Of a stretch of 64,000 nt of DNA, positions 26,955-35,880 are shown one piece after another. The DNA is from Ignavibacteriales bacterium (GTDB lineage: Bacteria > Bacteroidota > Ignavibacteria > UBA10030), in assembly GCA_026390595.1 (NCBI GenBank), contig JAPLFQ010000020.1, forward strand, positions 405,930-469,929, read 5' to 3'. Below the pieces are notes generated by a model. It was not told the DNA's origin. It saw nothing but the letters and a program-made list of their open reading frames with translations, and ran no database searches. Numbering within the stretch: the stretch's first letter is position 1; each line of letters opens with the position of its first letter. The translations under genes were made by a program, and so were the position numbers.

Positions 26955-28415
26955 TTACTGGTGATAGTTGGGGGCTTCTTTGGTGATTGCAATATCATGA
27001 GGATGGCTTTCGCGGAGTCCGGCATCCGTCATTCGGACAAACTGCGCTTTCGATTTCATCTCCGGGATTGTCCGGCACCCGCAATACCCCATCGCCGAAC
27101 GCAGTCCGCCGATCATCTGATGGACAGTCTCGCTGAGGCTCCCTTTGAAGGGCACTCTCCCCTCGATCCCCTCAGGAACGAGCTTCTGTATATCATCTTC
27201 GGCATCCTGGAAATACCGGTCTTTGCTGCCTTGTTTCATGGCTTCCATCGAACCCATGCCACGGTACATCTTGTAGCTTCTTCCCTCGTACAGCACTTTC
27301 TCACCCGGGCTCTCCTCAACGCCTGCAAAGAGGCTGCCGAGCATCACAGAATCAGCTCCCGCAGCAATAGCCTTGGCAATGTCTCCCGTCTGCTTGATGC
27401 CGCCATCTGCAATCAGCGGAACACCGGATCGCGATGCGGCCTTCGCACAGTTCATGATCGCCGTGATCTGCGGCACCCCGACTCCCGCGATAACCCGGGT
27501 TGTGCAGATCGAGCCGGGCCCGATACCAATCTTCACTGCATCGGCTCCAGCTCTGATCAAATCACGCGTTGCCTCTTCCGTCGCAATGTTTCCCGCGATC
27601 AGCTGAATATCGAATTTCGATTTGATCAGTTTGACCATCGTAAGGACCCCCTTCGAATGGCCATGCGCTGTATCCACGATGATGACATCTACACCGGCAT
27701 CGACAAGCGCGGCAACACGATCGAGTGAGTCGCTCGTCACTCCCACTGCAGCCCCAGCGCGGAGCCGACCGAGTTTATCCTTACATGCGTGCGGGTGCCG
27801 CTTCTTTTTTTGTATATCCTTGAATGTGATCAACCCCTTGAGCTTCCCGTTTTTGTCGACCACCGGGAGCTTTTCGATTCGATTCTTCTGCAGGATCGCC
27901 TCAGCTTCGACAAGCGTCGTTCCAACCGGCGCCACAACGAGGTTCACGGAAGTCATTACTTTGGAGACTTCGAGATCGAGGTTTGGCTCGAAACGAAGAT
28001 CCCGGTTTGTGAGGATACCCACGAGTTTCTCATCCTGGACAATCGGTATGCCCGAGATGCTGTATTTCTTCATCACCTCAAGGGCTTCCCGTACAGTCTG
28101 ATTCATGTGTAGCGTAATAGGATGGAGGATCATGCCACTCTCTGACCTCTTCACCATGTCAACCTCCTCGGCCTGACGATGAATGGTCATGTTCTTGTGC
28201 AAAATCCCGATACCCCCTTCGCGCGCCAGGGCAATGGCCATCGCGGATTCGGTTACCGTATCCATGGCTGCACTGACAAGCGGTATGTGGAGCTCGATTT
28301 CGCGCGTAAGAAGCGTCTTCACTTCAGTCTCTCGTGGAAGAACCGAGGATTTTGCAGGAAGCAACAACACATCATCATACGTTATCGCTTCGCCGACAAT
28401 CTTCTTTAAAGGCAT
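26955..28415 (-). CDS. guaB: Inosine-5'-monophosphate dehydrogenase
   Basis: Oxidises IMP to XMP with NAD, the committed step of guanine nucleotide synthesis. It has 486 residues: a TIM barrel interrupted by a CBS-domain pair (about residues 93-205). The catalytic loop [17 protein letters not shown] places the nucleophile at C304. The flap region [21 protein letters not shown] and the C-terminal [20 protein letters not shown] are normal. It sits upstream of another purine gene (purD), with two genes between. Confidence 0.97.
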   Translation of the reverse strand: MPLKKIVGEAITYDDVLLLPAKSSVLPRETEVKTLLTREIELHIPLVSAAMDTVTESAMAIALAREGGIGILHKNMTIHRQAEEVDMVKRSESGMILHPITLHMNQTVREALEVMKKYSISGIPIVQDEKLVGILTNRDLRFEPNLDLEVSKVMTSVNLVVAPVGTTLVEAEAILQKNRIEKLPVVDKNGKLKGLITFKDIQKKKRHPHACKDKLGRLRAGAAVGVTSDSLDRVAALVDAGVDVIIVDTAHGHSKGVLTMVKLIKSKFDIQLIAGNIATEEATRDLIRAGADAVKIGIGPGSICTTRVIAGVGVPQITAIMNCAKAASRSGVPLIADGGIKQTGDIAKAIAAGADSVMLGSLFAGVEESPGEKVLYEGRSYKMYRGMGSMEAMKQGSKDRYFQDAEDDIQKLVPEGIEGRVPFKGSLSETVHQMIGGLRSAMGYCGCRTIPEMKSKAQFVRMTDAGLRESHPHDIAITKEAPNYHQ

Positions 28416-28444
28416 AGTGTTAATCCTGTCATGACGTGATAGTC

Positions 28445-29614
28445 CTATTCGAACGCCGGTAGGCCGGTGATGTCCTCACCAACGATCAGCGTGTGCATCT
28501 CGTGCGTTCCTTCGTACGTCTTTACCGATTCCAGATTCGCAGCGTGGCGCATCACCGGGTACTCGTTCAGAATTCCGTTAGCGCCCAATATTTCCCTTGA
28601 TGCTCGGGCAATTTCCAGAGCGTGGTATACATTGTTGCGTTTGGCCATCGAGATCTGTGTAAACTTGGCCTTCCCCCGGTCTTTCAGCCGCCCCAATTGG
28701 AGGCAAAGAAGTTGCGCCTTGGTTATCTCCGTGACCATCTCGACAAGCTTGTGCTGCGTCAGTTGAAACGATGCGATAGGCTTACCGAATTGAATTCGTG
28801 TTTTGGAGTACTGCAGCGCTGCGTCATAGCATGCCATGGCAGAACCAACAACTCCCCAAGCAATTCCGTAGCGCGCCTGGCTGAGGCACATCAGCGGACT
28901 TTTCAATCCGCCGGATTTCGGAAGGATGTTTTCTTCCGGGATAAGGCAGTCTTCAAACACCAGCTCCGAGGTGACTGACGCCCTCAGTGAGTGCTTTCCT
29001 TTCATCTCCGGGGCTGAAAACCCTCTGGCCCCCTTCTCAACAAGGAATCCCTTGATTTCTCCATCCAGCTTCGCCCAAACAACAGCAACGTCAGCGATCG
29101 TCCCGTTCGTGATCCACATCTTGGCTCCATTGAGGACGAAACCGCTCGTTGTTCTTTCCGCCCGCGTGATCAGGCCGCCAGGGTTTGAACCGAAATCGGG
29201 TTCCGTCAGGCCAAAGCATCCAATGGCCTTCCCGGAGGCCAGCAATGGCAACCAGCGATCTTTCTGAATTTCGGAGCCAAACGTAAAGATCGGATACATG
29301 ACGAGAGCGCTTTGCACCGAGGCAAAGCTCCGGATCCCGCTGTCGCCCCGTTCCAGTTCCTGCATCACAAGCCCGTACGCGACATTGTTCATTTCTGCGC
29401 AGCCGTATCTCGCCGGAAGTGTGGAACCGAAAAGACCGAGATCAGCCATTTGCGCAACGAGGTGCATCGGAAAGACCCCTTCCTCGTAGTGACTCTCGAT
29501 TATGGGAAGCACTCTTTCATCGACGAATGCGCGGACTGTGTTCCGGGCGAGGATCTCGTCTTCCGACAGCAGGTCACTCAAATGGTAGTAGTCGACCCCG
29601 TGGAATCCAAGCAT
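28445..29614 (-). CDS. Acyl-CoA dehydrogenase, glutaryl-CoA dehydrogenase-like
   Basis: FAD enzyme of 389 residues. The FAD/substrate region [23 protein letters not shown] and [16 protein letters not shown], followed by [23 protein letters not shown], match glutaryl-CoA dehydrogenases. The catalytic Glu is in [21 protein letters not shown] is also typical of that subgroup. It could oxidise glutaryl-CoA from lysine/tryptophan breakdown, or another short acyl-CoA. It lies 29 nt upstream of guaB. This intact copy contrasts with the decayed acyl-CoA dehydrogenase at 21132-21315. Confidence 0.9.
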   Translation of the reverse strand: MLGFHGVDYYHLSDLLSEDEILARNTVRAFVDERVLPIIESHYEEGVFPMHLVAQMADLGLFGSTLPARYGCAEMNNVAYGLVMQELERGDSGIRSFASVQSALVMYPIFTFGSEIQKDRWLPLLASGKAIGCFGLTEPDFGSNPGGLITRAERTTSGFVLNGAKMWITNGTIADVAVVWAKLDGEIKGFLVEKGARGFSAPEMKGKHSLRASVTSELVFEDCLIPEENILPKSGGLKSPLMCLSQARYGIAWGVVGSAMACYDAALQYSKTRIQFGKPIASFQLTQHKLVEMVTEITKAQLLCLQLGRLKDRGKAKFTQISMAKRNNVYHALEIARASREILGANGILNEYPVMRHAANLESVKTYEGTHEMHTLIVGEDITGLPAFE

Positions 29615-30060
29615 GTAGCGTCCTTATTGGGAGCGGCAGAGGTATGTCTATTTTTGACGACAGGCTGACAGAGAGCCTTTGCTGAACAAAAAAACTACTC
29701 AACAAACGCCCAAAAGTCAAGGAAAGCATTGGAGAAGGGAAAAAAGAAGGCCAGTTTCTCAGTCGTCCCACCATAGGCGACCGATGACTGGCCCATCAAG
29801 AAGGAGGTAGCGTTATGCTCCCTACATAGTATTTGACGGCGGTTCAGAGAGAAAGTTGCATCAGATAATCATGATTTATTATTTCTCGCAGCCACTTTCC
29901 GTGCGATCATCCCTATTCCTTGTGTTTCCAACCCTGGATTTCACGATCGTGTGCCGCCCGGGTCATCACGAACTCAACTTCCCAATTGACGGTTCACTTG
30001 TGAGCGCACATATTGAGTAGATCTGGTGGGACGGGGGGGGGTCGGGACGTGTGAGAAGGA
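29615..30060. other. 446-nt intergenic region with hairpin and orphan Shine-Dalgarno
   Basis: No convincing gene on either strand. The region holds the minus-strand terminator-like hairpin at 29738-29793. A plus-strand AGGAGG at 29802-29807 stands 7 nt before an ATG whose frame ends after four codons (29815-29829). Two short minus-strand open stretches (VMTRAAHDREIQGWKHKE ending near 29921, and MIARKVAARNNKS) are too short to call. A C/G homopolymer lies near 30030-30040. Confidence 0.6.
29738..29793 (-). terminator. Rho-independent terminator, probably for the 30061-31446 regulator transcript
   Basis: On the minus strand, GGCCAGT (29793-29787) pairs with ACTGGCC (29755-29749). An inner GTCG/CGAC pairing tightens the loop, and the stem is followed by TTCTTTTTTCCC. 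It lies about 270 nt past the regulator stop, so the transcript would carry a long 3' untranslated part. Confidence 0.6.
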
Positions 30061-31446
30061 TCAACTCTCTGTGGAGCCGGAGTTCTTAATCCCGTATTTC
30101 TTGATCTTGAGATAGAGTGTTTTTGCGGTGATGCCGAGGACCTGTGCCGTCCTGAGCCTGTTCCACTGGTTGGCTCGCAGCACTTTCTCGACGTGGATTC
30201 TTTCGATCTCTTCAAGGGAGGGAAGAACTCCTTGATCCTCTTGACGCTCGATCCGTGGAACGTCCGAACTTCCAGAAAGAGACGGATTGATCCATAGATC
30301 CCTGGCCTCGATGGTGCCTCCCTGGCTCAGGACAGTTGCTCCTTCGATTACGTGTTCCAGTTCACGCACATTTCCCGGCCAATCGTAGCGCATCAAGATC
30401 GACATCGCTTCGGGGCTTACTTTCTTGGGACCAGCCTTGGTCTTTCGCTTCAGGAAGTAATCAACGAGCAGGGGGATGTCCTCTTTTCGTTCCAAGAGAG
30501 AAGGAAGCTTGATGCTTACAACATTGAGACGATACAGCAGATCCTCTCGGAAACGTCCGGCCTGTACCTCCTGGGGAAGGAGCTTATTGGTGGCGGACAC
30601 GACTCTCACATCGACCTTCATGGAATTCGTCCCGCCGACTCTCCGAAATTCGCCCGTCTCCAGAAATCTGAGCAGCTTGGCCTGAGTTGGCTGGCTGATG
30701 TCCCCAACTTCATCAAGAAACAGCGTCCCTCCATTTGCGACTTCGACAAGTCCTTGCTTGGCAGCGTAGGCGTTTGTAAACGCCCCTTTTTCATGTCCGA
30801 ACAGTTCACTCTCGAGGAGTTGATCCGGAATGGAGGCACAGTTGACAGCGACGAAAGGCTGGTCTTTCCGAGGACTCTCATTATGGAGAAGATGTGCAAT
30901 AAGCTCTTTGCCCGTCCCGCTCGCACCCTGGATCAGAACAAACGCCTCGCTATCCGCGACCTTTCGGGCATTGTCGACAGCCTGACGGAACACGGCACAT
31001 TCGCCGACCAACCCACTCGGGCCGCTGATGCGATTCAGCTCACGTTTCATCACCTCTTTGTCGATGACGAGCTGGCGGCGTTCGGCGGCGCGCCGGACCG
31101 TCGCGAGCAGTTGCGGCGTATCGTACGGCTTGCTGACGAAGTCGTACGCTCCGAGCTTGATCGTTTCGATAGCCGTCTTGTAGTCGCTGACATTTGTTAA
31201 CATGATGACCTGCGTCGCAGGTGAGTGCTCGTTGATGAACCTGAGCACATCGATGCCGCTGACGCGGGGCATTTTGATGTCGAGGAGGATAATGTCGTAA
31301 ATGGTGGACTGAATGAGGTTGATCGCTTCGGTGCCGTTGAGTGCGACATCGACGTCAAAATCGGAGAGTTCTTCGAGCTCTGTCTTGAGAAGGAAGGTTA
31401 TTGATTCTTCGTCGTCGACAACCAGGATCCGGTACTTCTTCGCCAT
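30061..31446 (-). CDS. NtrC-family response regulator with GAFTNA loop
   Basis: A 461-residue protein: receiver (D56 in IILLDIKMPRVSG), AAA+ domain and Fis-type HTH (NRLRTAQVLGITAKTLYLKIKKYGI). Walker A is GASGTGKE, Walker B is GTLFLDEVGD and the arginine finger region is FREDLLYRLNV. The sigma-54 contact loop reads GAFTNA instead of GAFTGA, with the key Phe and Thr kept. Activation of sigma-54 RNA polymerase is still plausible. It starts 24 nt after the stand-alone receiver gene, so the two are co-transcribed. No paired kinase is adjacent. Confidence 0.93.
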   Translation of the reverse strand: MAKKYRILVVDDEESITFLLKTELEELSDFDVDVALNGTEAINLIQSTIYDIILLDIKMPRVSGIDVLRFINEHSPATQVIMLTNVSDYKTAIETIKLGAYDFVSKPYDTPQLLATVRRAAERRQLVIDKEVMKRELNRISGPSGLVGECAVFRQAVDNARKVADSEAFVLIQGASGTGKELIAHLLHNESPRKDQPFVAVNCASIPDQLLESELFGHEKGAFTNAYAAKQGLVEVANGGTLFLDEVGDISQPTQAKLLRFLETGEFRRVGGTNSMKVDVRVVSATNKLLPQEVQAGRFREDLLYRLNVVSIKLPSLLERKEDIPLLVDYFLKRKTKAGPKKVSPEAMSILMRYDWPGNVRELEHVIEGATVLSQGGTIEARDLWINPSLSGSSDVPRIERQEDQGVLPSLEEIERIHVEKVLRANQWNRLRTAQVLGITAKTLYLKIKKYGIKNSGSTES

Positions 31447-31470
31447 GGCATCACCGGTTCGTCGTCGAGG

Positions 31471-31842
31471 CTAGAGACCACTCAGGACGCGTTCGACCGT
31501 CGTAAGCAGATCGACAAGATCGTACGGTTTGCTGACGAAATCCTCAGCGCCGAGTTTTTTTGATTCAATTGCGTTTTTCAGGTCGGCAAAACCGGTCAGC
31601 ATGATGACTTTCGTGGCCGGCTGGGTCTCCTTCACGAATTTCAGCACTTCGAATCCATCGACGTTCGGCATCTTGATGTCGAGAAGGATCAAATCGAAGA
31701 TTTGCCCACGGAGGATATTGATCGCTTCGGCTCCATCTCCCGCTGACGAGACTCTGTATCCCTCCCCCTCCAGTTCAGCGCTCAAGACCGTCCGGAGAGC
31801 GTCTTCGTCATCGACAACCAGAATTCTATTCTTTTCTGCCAT
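31471..31842 (-). CDS. Stand-alone receiver-domain response regulator
   Basis: A 123-residue CheY-like receiver. The acidic pair DDED (11-14), phospho-acceptor D55 (LILLDIKMPNVDG), switch Thr in MLTGFAD and Lys in VSKPYD are all present. The receiver closely resembles that of the downstream NtrC-type protein (shared LDIKMP, FVSKPYD), suggesting a duplication. The ATG at 31842 has an AAGGAGA Shine-Dalgarno; upstream extension is not receiver-like. It has no output domain, so it probably acts by protein contact or as a phosphate shuttle. It is divergent from the receiver-HisKA gene across 214 nt. Confidence 0.93.
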   Translation of the reverse strand: MAEKNRILVVDDEDALRTVLSAELEGEGYRVSSAGDGAEAINILRGQIFDLILLDIKMPNVDGFEVLKFVKETQPATKVIMLTGFADLKNAIESKKLGAEDFVSKPYDLVDLLTTVERVLSGL

Positions 31843-32056
31843 AAGAATTCTCCTTGGGAGATCCGCGATCAAGCTGCCAGAGAGCGTTATTGTTGCTCTG
31901 AGACAAAATAACATAGAGAAAATCCCACAGAAAAGCAAACGAGCAACTTCTGGGCAAACGAATCGCACAACCTTCTTCTGAGATATCGTTTTGGTCTGTG
32001 CTCGTCCCCCAACTCGTTGCAAATCACACAAAGAATTTTTACCTTTATCCCTCACA

Positions 32057-32788
32057 ATGAGCACACCCACACCACAGAAACCCCTGAAAGCAATTAATGT
32101 TCTCCTGGCCGATGATGACATCGGCTTTGCCAAAATCGTCCAACGACAACTCCAACTCTTCCAGAATCGGGAGTTTAATCTGGTTTGGAAAGAGAGTGTG
32201 GAAGAGGCGCTTCAGGAGATTCAGTCAAACAATGCTATTGACCTGATCCTCACAGACTACGTGTTTCCCGGCTCGAACGGGCTGGAGTTCTGCCTCCAGC
32301 TGAATCAGTTGAATTCCGAGATTCCGATCGTCTTCGTGACAGCGACCCGTGATTTCAAGCTGGCCATCGAAGCAATGAAGCTCGGTGTCGAGGACTTCCT
32401 CATCAAGGAAGATTTGGCTGAATCTGTCCTCCCTCGCACCATCCTGAACGTCCTTGATCGCGTTCGTATGTACAAACAGATCACAGCCGTTGAGAAACGG
32501 ATGCTCATCGCCGAAAAACGGGCGGAGGCAATCCGAGAACTCGTCGTCACGGTCTGTCATGAATTCAACAATCCCCTCGCAGCCATCAAAATCAGCGCCG
32601 ATCTGATCCGCCGCCAGTCCCCGACCGAGGAAGACAAGAGCATACTGAAGGAATTCGAAGAGAATTTTCAGAAGATCGAGTCGGAAGTGAAGCGGCTCCG
32701 TGACATCAGCTTCGAGCGGATTGACTTCCACGGCACCACCGTTACGGCCGCCGCTCAGAGTTCTCCAACGCCGTCAAACCGCCAATAG
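32057..32788 (+). CDS. Receiver domain joined to HisKA dimerisation domain, no ATPase domain
   Basis: A 243-residue two-component protein. Residues about 12-130 form a receiver (LLADDDIGF, D67 in LILTDYVFPGSNG, Lys in FLIKED). A helical linker follows. An H-box VTVCHEFNNPLAAIKISADLI has H168, and the second DHp helix ends near residue 228. The catalytic HATPase_c domain is absent, and the natural stop follows a short polar tail. It could serve as a phosphotransfer protein or as a dimeric scaffold phosphorylated by another kinase. The ATG at 32057 begins the receiver. Its transcript probably ends at the terminator at 32994-33025. Confidence 0.9.
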   Translation: MSTPTPQKPLKAINVLLADDDIGFAKIVQRQLQLFQNREFNLVWKESVEEALQEIQSNNAIDLILTDYVFPGSNGLEFCLQLNQLNSEIPIVFVTATRDFKLAIEAMKLGVEDFLIKEDLAESVLPRTILNVLDRVRMYKQITAVEKRMLIAEKRAEAIRELVVTVCHEFNNPLAAIKISADLIRRQSPTEEDKSILKEFEENFQKIESEVKRLRDISFERIDFHGTTVTAAAQSSPTPSNRQ

Positions 32789-32993
32789 CCTTCCTGCGAT
32801 TGAACGTTTCCGCGCATTTTCGTCAATGCAAGGCTCTTGCAAGTAAGCCGGATTTTCTCTATCATGGTGGGTGACAGTAACCGTGTATATGGCAATGTTC
32901 TGTTAAGCGTATTCCATTGGCGATGTCGAATCGGATAAGGCCCAGACAACTCGATCTCAAGTTTCCCAAGTCTCCACAACAGAATTCCCACAA

Positions 32994-33025
32994 GTGTCCC
33001 GCCCAGAAGGCGGGACACTTTTTTT
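32994..33025 (+). terminator. Strong rho-independent terminator just upstream of the Nif3 gene
   Basis: A perfect 10-bp stem, GTGTCCCGCC (32994-33003) with GGCGGGACAC (33009-33018), has a 5-nt loop and is followed by seven T (33019-33025). It lies about 205 nt past the receiver-HisKA gene and ends only 19 nt before the Nif3 start. A second TGTCCCG at 33025-33031 can pair with CGGGACA at 33011-33017 instead, giving a possible competing hairpin. Confidence 0.85.
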
Positions 33026-33044
33026 GTCCCGAATCCGTACAAGT

Positions 33045-34151
33045 ATGAAACTGGCGGACATAGAACGATTTTTTGAATCATGGGTCCCGCGATGGACCGC
33101 GTGGGAGCGTGATAATGTCGGCCTTCAGGTGGGCCGTCGTTCCCGGAGAGTGAAGAACGTTCTTGTCGCGCTGGACGTCACTCCCGAGATCGTCGGAGAA
33201 GCAATCCGGAAGGACATCGACCTCATTGTTTCCCATCACCCCCTCTTGTTCCGGCCGCCGTCATCGATCTCCGACTCAACACCTGTTGGCTCACTTCTAC
33301 TCTCTTTGGCAGAACATCGCATCGCTCTTTTCTCGGCTCACACGAATCTCGATGCCTCTCCGGACGGAGTCAGCTTTGCACTTGCCCGGGCGCTCGGAAT
33401 ACCGAACCCGGTCTTCCTGGCACCCATGAAGGACTCGCTTGCAAAACTGGCGGTGTTCGTTCCAGCCGATTACGTCGAAGCGGTGACGGCAGCGATGGCA
33501 GAGGCTGGCGCCGGCGTCGTGGGAGAGTATACGTCATGTTCTTTCCGGTCGGAAGGAATAGGACAATTCCGAGGCTCTGAAAAATCCAGCCCGTTTTCGG
33601 GAAAGCCTCTTCGGCTCGAAGAAGTCGACGAGACCCGGCTTGAGATGATCGTTCCTCGTGCGCGTCTGCAGGCGGTGGTCGCCGCGATGAAATCAGCGCA
33701 TCCGTACGAAGAAGTTGCCTACGACATCTATTCCCTGGAGAATACGAATCCAAATTTCGGGATGGGAGCTCTAGGCGATCTCCCGCGGTCAATTCCGCTG
33801 AAAGCGTTTCTTACGAGGCTAAAGAAGGCAATCCACGCTGAGTCAGTCCGGTTCACTGGTTCCCTGACTCAGAAAATCCAGCGCGTTGCGGTCTGCGGAG
33901 GCGCAGGTGCAGAGTTGCTGGAGCATGCCGTCAGCGCGAAGGCAGATGTGTTCGTCACGGCCGATGTTCGCTATCACCCGTTCCATGAAGCAGCGGGCCG
34001 CATTGCCCTTGTCGATGCAGGCCATTGGGAGACAGAGCAGGTGGTTCTCCCGGTCCTCGCCTCGAAACTCCGCTCATGGGCGGCATCACAAAACGAGAAA
34101 CTCGTTGTTTCACTTACACAGCATTCAACAAATCCAATTCATTCTTACTAG
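33045..34151 (+). CDS. Nif3-like dinuclear metal centre protein
   Basis: Nif3/YbgI family, 368 residues, function not settled (often annotated as GTP cyclohydrolase 1 type 2). The two Nif3 halves surround an inserted regulatory domain of about residues 130-245 that contains HPYEEVAYDIY. Metal ligands are in IVSHHPLLFR (two His), FSAHTNLDAS and, C-terminally, DAGHWETEQVVLP. The ATG at 33045 fits the family start. The next gene, the zinc-ribbon protein, is its common neighbour in many bacteria. Confidence 0.92.
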   Translation: MKLADIERFFESWVPRWTAWERDNVGLQVGRRSRRVKNVLVALDVTPEIVGEAIRKDIDLIVSHHPLLFRPPSSISDSTPVGSLLLSLAEHRIALFSAHTNLDASPDGVSFALARALGIPNPVFLAPMKDSLAKLAVFVPADYVEAVTAAMAEAGAGVVGEYTSCSFRSEGIGQFRGSEKSSPFSGKPLRLEEVDETRLEMIVPRARLQAVVAAMKSAHPYEEVAYDIYSLENTNPNFGMGALGDLPRSIPLKAFLTRLKKAIHAESVRFTGSLTQKIQRVAVCGGAGAELLEHAVSAKADVFVTADVRYHPFHEAAGRIALVDAGHWETEQVVLPVLASKLRSWAASQNEKLVVSLTQHSTNPIHSY

Positions 34152-34171
34152 CAATACTGAAGGAGTATCAT

Positions 34172-35004
34172 TTGGAAAACCGATTACGCCTGTTGTTTGG
34201 TCTTCAGCGAGTCGACTCGAGTCTTGATGAACTCCACGAACTCAAAGGAGATCTCCCCCGCCTCGTGGATGTTCTGGAGAAGAAACTTCAGGATTGTATG
34301 GCCTTCAACGAGTCGACTCGAATCTCGATGAGCTCCACGAACTCAAAGGAGATCTCCCCCACCTCGTGGATGTGTTGGAGAAGAAGCTTCAGGAGAAGGA
34401 AGCGTTGAGGAAAGGACTCGAAAGCACCGTCAAGGGATCCTTGGTCCGGCGAGACGCAATCGAACTTGAGATCGTGACGACGAAGCAGAAAATCGAGAAA
34501 TACAAGGAACAGCAATTCCAGATAAAGACCAACAAACAGTATGACGCACTGACGAGAGAAATCGATCTGTCGCAGGAGCGCATTATCGCCCTTGAGAAGG
34601 AGATGGAGAGCACAGAGGGGAAGACATCGATCGCGAAGCAGGACCTCGAGGTCCTGAACCCCGAATTGGAGGAGCTCAAGAAGGAGCTGAAGGATCGACG
34701 GGCTGAGCTTGACCTCGTCAACAAGGAACACGAAGACGAGGAGTTGAAACTGAAGCATGAGCGGGATAAGCTCGTGGTTCGTATCGAGAAAGCTGACCTG
34801 AAGCTGTACGCAAGGGTCCGCAGTGCCTTGGACGGCAAAGCCGTCGTGCCTGTGCGCCGGAACGCCTGCGGCGGATGCTTCAAACGTGTGCCTCCTCAGG
34901 TCGCGGTCGAATTGCGCAAGAACTCCAAGCTCATGACTTGCGAACACTGCGGCCGGCTCCTGGTCTCGGACGATATCGTGGACAGTTACGGCAACGCTCT
35001 ATGA
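34172..35004 (+). pseudogene. C4 zinc-ribbon coiled-coil protein (DUF164 type), frame broken by N-terminal duplication
   Basis: The gene begins at TTG 34172 (GAAGGAG Shine-Dalgarno) with LFGLQRVDSSLDELHELKGD. After codon 40 the same segment is repeated (TTG at 34294, LYGLQRVDSNLDELHELKGD) in another frame, because the repeat period of 101 nt is not a multiple of three. Downstream of copy 2 the frame is intact to 35004: a long coiled coil, then a zinc ribbon with CGGC and CEHC near the end. A product from the TTG at 34294 would have 236 residues and lose only the first few, so function may persist. Family members are thought to bind nucleic acid or act as adaptors; the role is not established. 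The stop overlaps the RNase HI start (ATGA). Confidence 0.8.
34193..34394 (+). repeat. Diverged tandem direct repeat, 101-nt period
   Basis: Copy 1 (34193-34293) and copy 2 (34294-34394) are adjacent and differ at about ten positions. Of these, seven are synonymous in the zinc-ribbon reading frame and three change an amino acid (F/Y, S/N, R/H). Such a pattern implies both copies evolved as coding sequence before being placed in tandem. Confidence 0.9.
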
Positions 35005-35417
35005 CGGTGCACGCCTTTACGGACGGCGCAGCTCGTGGGAACCCCGGCGAAAGCGGGATTGGTGTCATTTTCAAGGACGAGCAGGGCGCGACACTGGTGA
35101 AACTCCACGGCTATATCGGCGAAACGACCAATAATGTCGCGGAATATACGGCCCTTCTAGCGTGCCTCAAGAGCGCGCCGAAAACGAAGTGCTCCCGCCT
35201 TGTTGTCCATTCGGACAGCGAACTCATGGTCCGCCAGGTTCTCGGAGAATACAAGGTGAAGGACCTGAAACTCAAAGTGTTGTATCTCAAGGTTCGCCGT
35301 CTCCTTGCGGCGGCGGCATTCGAGTTCGAGATCAAGCACGTCAGGAGAGAATTGAACAAAGAAGCTGACGAGCTTGCGAACCTCGGAATCGATTCACGCA
35401 AGGCTATCAAAGTTTGA
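35001..35417 (+). CDS. Ribonuclease HI family protein
   Basis: A 138-residue RNase H fold enzyme, expected to cleave the RNA strand of RNA-DNA hybrids. The catalytic acids are visible: D8 (FTDGAARGNPG), E48 (NNVAEYTALLACL), D72 (VHSDSELMVRQ) and a C-terminal Asp in ELNKEADELAN. It is the short archaeal/YpdQ-like type without the basic handle helix of E. coli RNase HI. The ATG overlaps the zinc-ribbon stop (ATGA). The RNase P RNA starts about 30 nt after its stop. Confidence 0.92.
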   Translation: MTVHAFTDGAARGNPGESGIGVIFKDEQGATLVKLHGYIGETTNNVAEYTALLACLKSAPKTKCSRLVVHSDSELMVRQVLGEYKVKDLKLKVLYLKVRRLLAAAAFEFEIKHVRRELNKEADELANLGIDSRKAIKV

Positions 35418-35446
35418 CAAGTTTCCAGAAAAGGAACTACAACTTA

Positions 35447-35858
35447 GCAGGTGTGGTCGGCCAGGCAGTCGCTCCATTCGTTCGCGAGTGGGGAGGAAAG
35501 TCCGAACACCAAAGGGCGAGGCGCCTCAGGTCAACTGAGGGTCCTGCAGGCAACATCCTGCAGGAACGGACAGTGTCACAGAAAACATACATCTTTCGCC
35601 TCTGGCGGAAGAGATAGGTGAAAAGGTGGTGTAAGAGACCACCGCTTCGGCAGTAATGTCGAAGGCACGACAAACCCCGCCTGGTGCAAGACCATGTAAG
35701 TCCCGTTCTCACGCTTCGTGAGAGAGAGCTGCCCGTTCAATCCTCTTCGGAGGGACGGGATGGGTAGGTCGCCTAGAGAAATGACTGCCTCATTCCGGTT
35801 TGACATCCGTCGGATCGGGATCAGACAGAATTCGGCTTATCGGCCGGCCACTTCCTGC
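35447..35858 (+). ncRNA. rnpB: RNase P RNA, bacterial class A
   Basis: Catalytic RNA of RNase P, which trims 5' leaders from tRNA precursors. The conserved core is present in order: GAGGAAAGTCCGAACACC (P4 5' half), GGGCGAGGCGCC, ACAGAAAACATACATC, GGTGAAAAGGTGGTGTAAGAG, TGGTGCAAGACCA, TAGAGAAATGACTGCC and the P4 3' half ACAGAATTCGGCTTAT. The ends were set by the P1 helix: GCAGG and GTGGTCGGCC at the 5' end pair with GGCCGGCCAC and CCTGC at the 3' end. Length is about 410 nt. It lies between rnhA-like and recJ genes on the same strand, and recJ starts only 22 nt after it. Confidence 0.96.
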
Positions 35859-35880
35859 ATTTTCAATAACGCCACGACCC

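Noticed and set aside
26733..27728. Plus-strand open frame opposite guaB and the M24 peptidase
   Set aside because: Shadow of two well-supported genes.
32789..33044. Minus-strand open frame across the receiver-HisKA/Nif3 gap
   Set aside because: It runs through a strong terminator, has no family-like sequence and no ribosome site.
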